DNA from: Rikenellaceae bacterium
Lineage (GTDB): Bacteria > Bacteroidota > Bacteroidia > Bacteroidales > Rikenellaceae
Direction: 5' to 3'
Length of the DNA stretch: 64,000 nt
NCBI GenBank assembly: GCA_020860245.1
Contig: JAJBUQ010000015.1
Coordinates: 1-64,000 of the forward strand
Shown here piece after piece: positions 61,685-64,000 of the stretch. The position numbers and the translations under genes are program-made. The first letter of the stretch is position 1. Every line of letters starts with the position of its first letter. A model generated the notes under the pieces. The model was not told where the DNA came from. It saw nothing but the letters and a program-made list of their open reading frames with translations, and searched no databases.

Positions 61685-62778
61685 AATTCGACAAACTTCC
61701 GGTAAACACCCTCGTGGGGGCGGATATAGATACTTTTAAGAAAATATGCGCTGGACGTACAGTAGAGAAACCGTACCTGAAAAAATACAGACTCACGAAG
61801 GCGATATCCGGTCTGTTGAGCACTCTGGCTCCTATCCAAGAGAGACGGTATCAAAAATTACTGGCAGATAAACCTCTGGAGAACCCTCCCCTGTTCATCC
61901 TCGGACACTGGCGCAGCGGTACGACATTCGTTCATAATGTACTATGCAAGGACGACCACTTCGGATATAACATCACCTACCAAACCGTATTCCCTCATTT
62001 GATGATGTGGGGTCAGCCGTTCTTTAAGAAGACTGTCAAATGGCTGATGCCGGACAAACGTCCGCACGACAATATGGAACTCGATCCGGATCTTCCGCAG
62101 GAGGAGGAGTTCGCCGTGGGGAGCATGATGCCGTACTCATACTACAATTTCTGGTTCTTCCCTAAATATCTGGACGAATACTGCGATAAATATCTGTTAT
62201 TCGACGAGATTACCGACGAAGAGAAGGAAATTTTCAGGGAGACGCTCATTAAAGTCGTAAAAATATCTTTATGGAATACAGGCGGCACTCAGTTTTTATC
62301 TAAGAACCCTCCGCACACGGCACGGATAAAATTCCTGTTGGAGACCTTCCCGGACGCTAAGTTCATCTATCTGATGCGCAACCCGTACACGGTTTTCGAG
62401 AGCACGCGCAGTTTCTTCATGAACGCATTACAGCCACTTAAACTTCAGGACGTTACCAGGGAGTATATGGAAGAGAAGATTCTGGAAGTTTACACTAAAA
62501 TGTACCGCAAGTACGAATCGGAGAAGTCCCTGATCCCGGCAGGCAACCTGATTGAAGTGAAGTTCGAGGACTTCGAGGCAGATTCCATCGGACTTACCGA
62601 GAGAATTTACGATGAATTAAACCTACCCGGTTACGATCTCGCCGAGATGAACATTCGAAGGTATCTCGAATCGAAGAAGGGATTCAGGAAGAATAAATAT
62701 AAGTACGACGACCGCACGGTCGAACTGGTCGAGAAGCACTGGGATTACGTAATAAAAGACTGGGGATATACCCTGTAA
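61672..62778 (+). CDS. PAPS-dependent sulfotransferase
   Basis: A 368-residue sulfotransferase_3-type enzyme. The 5'-phosphosulfate-binding loop is PLFILGHWRSGTTFVHNVLC and the 3'-phosphate-binding segment is FIYLMRNPYTVFESTRSFFM; an acidic acceptor region DPDLPQEEEFAVGSMMPYSY lies between. The combination with cysQ and cysC parallels the Bacteroides thetaiotaomicron locus whose sulfotransferase (BT_0416) makes cholesterol sulfate and other steroid sulfates. A sterol or sphingolipid acceptor is therefore possible, but acceptor specificity cannot be read from sequence alone. The long N-terminal helix (LTKAISGLLSTLAPIQERRY) may contact membrane. Confidence 0.88.
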   Translation: MGLLEFDKLPVNTLVGADIDTFKKICAGRTVEKPYLKKYRLTKAISGLLSTLAPIQERRYQKLLADKPLENPPLFILGHWRSGTTFVHNVLCKDDHFGYNITYQTVFPHLMMWGQPFFKKTVKWLMPDKRPHDNMELDPDLPQEEEFAVGSMMPYSYYNFWFFPKYLDEYCDKYLLFDEITDEEKEIFRETLIKVVKISLWNTGGTQFLSKNPPHTARIKFLLETFPDAKFIYLMRNPYTVFESTRSFFMNALQPLKLQDVTREYMEEKILEVYTKMYRKYESEKSLIPAGNLIEVKFEDFEADSIGLTERIYDELNLPGYDLAEMNIRRYLESKKGFRKNKYKYDDRTVELVEKHWDYVIKDWGYTL

Positions 62779-62788
62779 TTTTATTGCA

Positions 62789-62812
62789 AAACCGTTCATT
62801 ACCGAGCGGTTT
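62789..62812 (+). terminator. Hairpin after sulfotransferase gene
   Basis: AAACCGTTC (62789-62797) pairs with GAGCGGTTT (62804-62812), one G-T wobble, ten bases after the stop. Confidence 0.55.
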
Positions 62813-62826
62813 CAATATACCTGGAT

Positions 62827-62858
62827 ATACGGATATAATTATATAATTATATCCGTAT
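62827..62858. repeat. 32-bp perfect palindrome
   Basis: ATACGGATATAATTAT (62827-62842) is immediately followed by its exact reverse complement (62843-62858), then TT. As RNA it folds into a long AT-rich hairpin with a T-rich tail and can back up the terminator at 62789-62812. Confidence 0.8.
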
Positions 62859-62898
62859 TTATTCTTAATCTGCAGTTATCAAACACTTATATATAGAT

Positions 62899-62931
62899 CT
62901 TGAAAAATCGGATATTACTGGCATAATTTTG
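62899..62931 (+). promoter_or_regulatory. Promoter of the Dps-like gene
   Basis: CTTG (62899-62902), a 21-base spacer and TAATTTTG (62924-62931) match the Bacteroidota consensus closely. Start site about 62938, giving a leader of about 37 bases. Confidence 0.7.
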
Positions 62932-62974
62932 GCTTGCTCCACAGTAATCGCTAATCAACGTAAAAGAAATTATT

Positions 62975-63412
62975 ATGGAAACTGCAACAAAATCAAAACC
63001 AAAGACTCAGAATCAGAATCAAAACCAAGGTAATCAATCCGGAGCTAATAAGAACGTAGGAGACTTCTTCGGCAAATTATATTCGTTCAACGTGAGTCTC
63101 AAACTCTATCACTGGCATGTAACGGGTAAGGGGAGCTACGCTGAACACATGGCTCTCGATCAGGCGTTGGAAACTCTTGCGGATGCGTTGGACCGCATCG
63201 TAGAGACAACATACGCTCTTCTGGAGAATATCGACATAACCGTGCCGGAGACTCCGACTCCGCAAAATATCGTACAGCACTGTTCCGAATTCTATGATTA
63301 TATAAAAGAAGAGAGAGAAGATCTTTTCACGGAAGATTTTTCAGATTCCATAATCGACGACTTCCAGGAAGCAATACAGCAACTTCTTTACAGACTTAAA
63401 AAATTGCAATAA
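62975..63412 (+). CDS. Dps/ferritin-like protein with Gln/Asn-rich tail (DUF5856-like)
   Basis: A 145-residue protein. Residues 1-26 are a flexible Lys/Gln/Asn-rich tail (KPKTQNQNQNQGNQSGANK). The rest is a ferritin-like four-helix bundle: KLYSFNVSLKLYHWHVTGKG, SYAEHMALDQALETLADALD and RIVE keep the Dps pattern H...H...D-x3-E of the inter-subunit ferroxidase site. The last helix IIDDFQEAIQQLLYRLKKLQ is short, so the protein is slightly smaller than classical Dps. It may store iron and protect DNA; the basic tail would suit DNA binding. Single gene with its own promoter and terminator. Confidence 0.75.
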   Translation: METATKSKPKTQNQNQNQGNQSGANKNVGDFFGKLYSFNVSLKLYHWHVTGKGSYAEHMALDQALETLADALDRIVETTYALLENIDITVPETPTPQNIVQHCSEFYDYIKEEREDLFTEDFSDSIIDDFQEAIQQLLYRLKKLQ

Positions 63413-63434
63413 AATTCGGTATACCATAATCGGA

Positions 63435-63465
63435 CGGCTCTCTTCACAGGGAGCCGTTTTTTTTT
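63435..63465 (+). terminator. Rho-independent terminator after Dps-like gene
   Basis: CGGCTC (63435-63440) pairs with GAGCCG (63451-63456), followed by nine T. Confidence 0.9.
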
Positions 63466-63559
63466 CTGAAATATGTTGTAGAGGCATATTCTTTCTTTTA
63501 TTGAAAAAAATTATTAATTTTAGTCGTTTTTGTTCCTACAACAATTTAAACAACAAAAT

Positions 63560-63829
63560 ATGAGTACGATAAATACAGCTTTAATGCTGCTTGCCGTCGG
63601 TATGGGTACGGTTTTTATCATTCTTTTGCTGATAATATATTTCAGCCGGGGGTTAATAAAATTAGTGAATAAATTCGCTCCGGACGAGACCCTTAAATCT
63701 GCACCCTCGGTAGCTATATCAGGAAGCAACGATGCTATTCCGCCTAAAATCATCGCTGCTATAACGGCAGCGGTCAGTATGGCGTCCAAAGGCAGATCCA
63801 AAATCGTTAAGATCGAAAAATTAAAATAA
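63560..63829 (+). CDS. oadG: Oxaloacetate decarboxylase gamma chain
   Basis: An 89-residue membrane subunit of the Na+-pumping biotin-dependent decarboxylase. One membrane helix (ALMLLAVGMGTVFIILLLII) is followed by a Pro/Ala-rich linker and a C-terminal segment PPKIIAAITAAVSMASKGRS. The ATG at 63560 is preferred over a frame extension to 63530. It is followed 21 bases later by the alpha-chain gene. The complex needs biotin, consistent with the bio operon in this window. Confidence 0.85.
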   Translation: MSTINTALMLLAVGMGTVFIILLLIIYFSRGLIKLVNKFAPDETLKSAPSVAISGSNDAIPPKIIAAITAAVSMASKGRSKIVKIEKLK

Positions 63830-63850
63830 TAACTGTAAAACTAAAACTAA

Positions 63851-64000
63851 ATGAGCAGAGAAATTAAATTCAGCCTTTTGTACAGGGATATGTGGCAGTC
63901 GGCAGGCAAGTATGTGCCGAGAGTGGATCAACTCGAACGCGTCGCGCCTGAGATCGTCAGGATGGGGTGTTTCGCAAGGGTCGAGACAAACGGAGGCGGA
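63851..64000 (+). CDS. oadA: Oxaloacetate decarboxylase alpha chain / carboxyltransferase (partial)
   Basis: The first 50 codons before the window ends: MSREIKFSLLYRDMWQSAGK, then YVPRVDQLERVAPEIVRMGC and FARVETNGGG. This is the start of the carboxyltransferase TIM barrel of OadA/PycB-type proteins (RD in YRDMWQS, G-C/F-x-x-x-E-x-x-G-G). The gene order oadG-oadA is normal in Bacteroidales. The 3' part lies outside. Confidence 0.85.
   Translation, partial: MSREIKFSLLYRDMWQSAGKYVPRVDQLERVAPEIVRMGCFARVETNGGG

Noticed and set aside
1..64000. tRNA, rRNA, CRISPR arrays, complete insertion sequences
   Set aside because: Looked for T-loop motifs, regularly spaced repeats and transposase-like frames; none was convincing.

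Overview
The window is a chromosomal segment of an anaerobic, probably gut-associated member of the Bacteroidales. The evidence is a set of Bacteroidota hallmarks: type V (FimA/Mfa-like) fimbrial lipoproteins, BACON domains, TonB-dependent receptors paired with surface lipoproteins, BtuG/BtuH-type cobalamin capture proteins, a Na+-pump oxaloacetate decarboxylase operon, and promoters of the TTTG-N19-21-TAnnTTTG type with A/T-rich leaders rather than strong Shine-Dalgarno sites. I cannot name the genus from sequence alone. I recognise no tRNA, rRNA, CRISPR array, complete insertion sequence or prophage.

Layout. (1) 165-2129: a lipoprotein transglutaminase, then about 1 kb of AT-rich DNA with inverted repeats. 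(2) 3187-7607: a fimbrial operon (FimA-like shaft subunit, FimB/Mfa2-like anchor, long tip-like protein). The anchor's lipoprotein signal peptide is out of frame by one base at a nine-T run. (3) 7943-12925, minus strand: an unusual cluster with no signal peptides, holding two DUF2589 proteins, a third protein sharing their N-terminal motif, a zinc-ribbon protein, an unknown protein, a peptidoglycan-binding N-acetylmuramidase, a jacalin-like lectin and a LytTR regulator. The first DUF2589 gene has an in-frame amber codon. (4) 14446-21978, minus strand: a cobalamin uptake operon (promoter, B12 riboswitch, BtuH-like lipoprotein, BtuB-like receptor, BtuG-like propeller, PKD-like lipoprotein). (5) 22184-24060: a GH43 enzyme and a decayed esterase gene.

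(6) 24341-29910: nitronate monooxygenase-like enzyme, DEAD-box helicase, SpmA-SpmB fusion transporter-like protein, and a C26-M19 peptidase fusion. (7) 30007-35495, minus strand: the biotin operon bioB-A-F-G-C-D, in which bioG carries an in-frame TGA just before its nucleophile serine. (8) 35757-36350: a small membrane protein and XRE regulator with clear operator repeats. (9) 36436-46351, minus strand: a surface polysaccharide cluster (flippase, FrhB-like iron-sulfur protein, pyruvyl transferase, polymerase-like protein, two glycosyltransferases, acetyltransferase, ATP-grasp enzyme, deacetylase) behind a near-ideal promoter.

(10) 46772-60003: pectin and rhamnogalacturonan functions (BACON-PL11 lyase, PL22-like lyase, DASS transporter), a TonB receptor plus lipoprotein pair with a divergent AraC regulator, and a peroxiredoxin plus cysteine-rich four-helix-bundle operon. 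(11) 60265-62778: cysQ-cysC-sulfotransferase, resembling the Bacteroides sterol-sulfating locus. (12) 62975-64000: a Dps-like protein, then oadG and the first 50 codons of oadA.

A recurring theme is single-base disruption of otherwise intact genes (fimbrial anchor frameshift, DUF2589 amber, bioG opal). They may reflect real decay or phase variation, or base-level assembly error. Read-level verification would decide.
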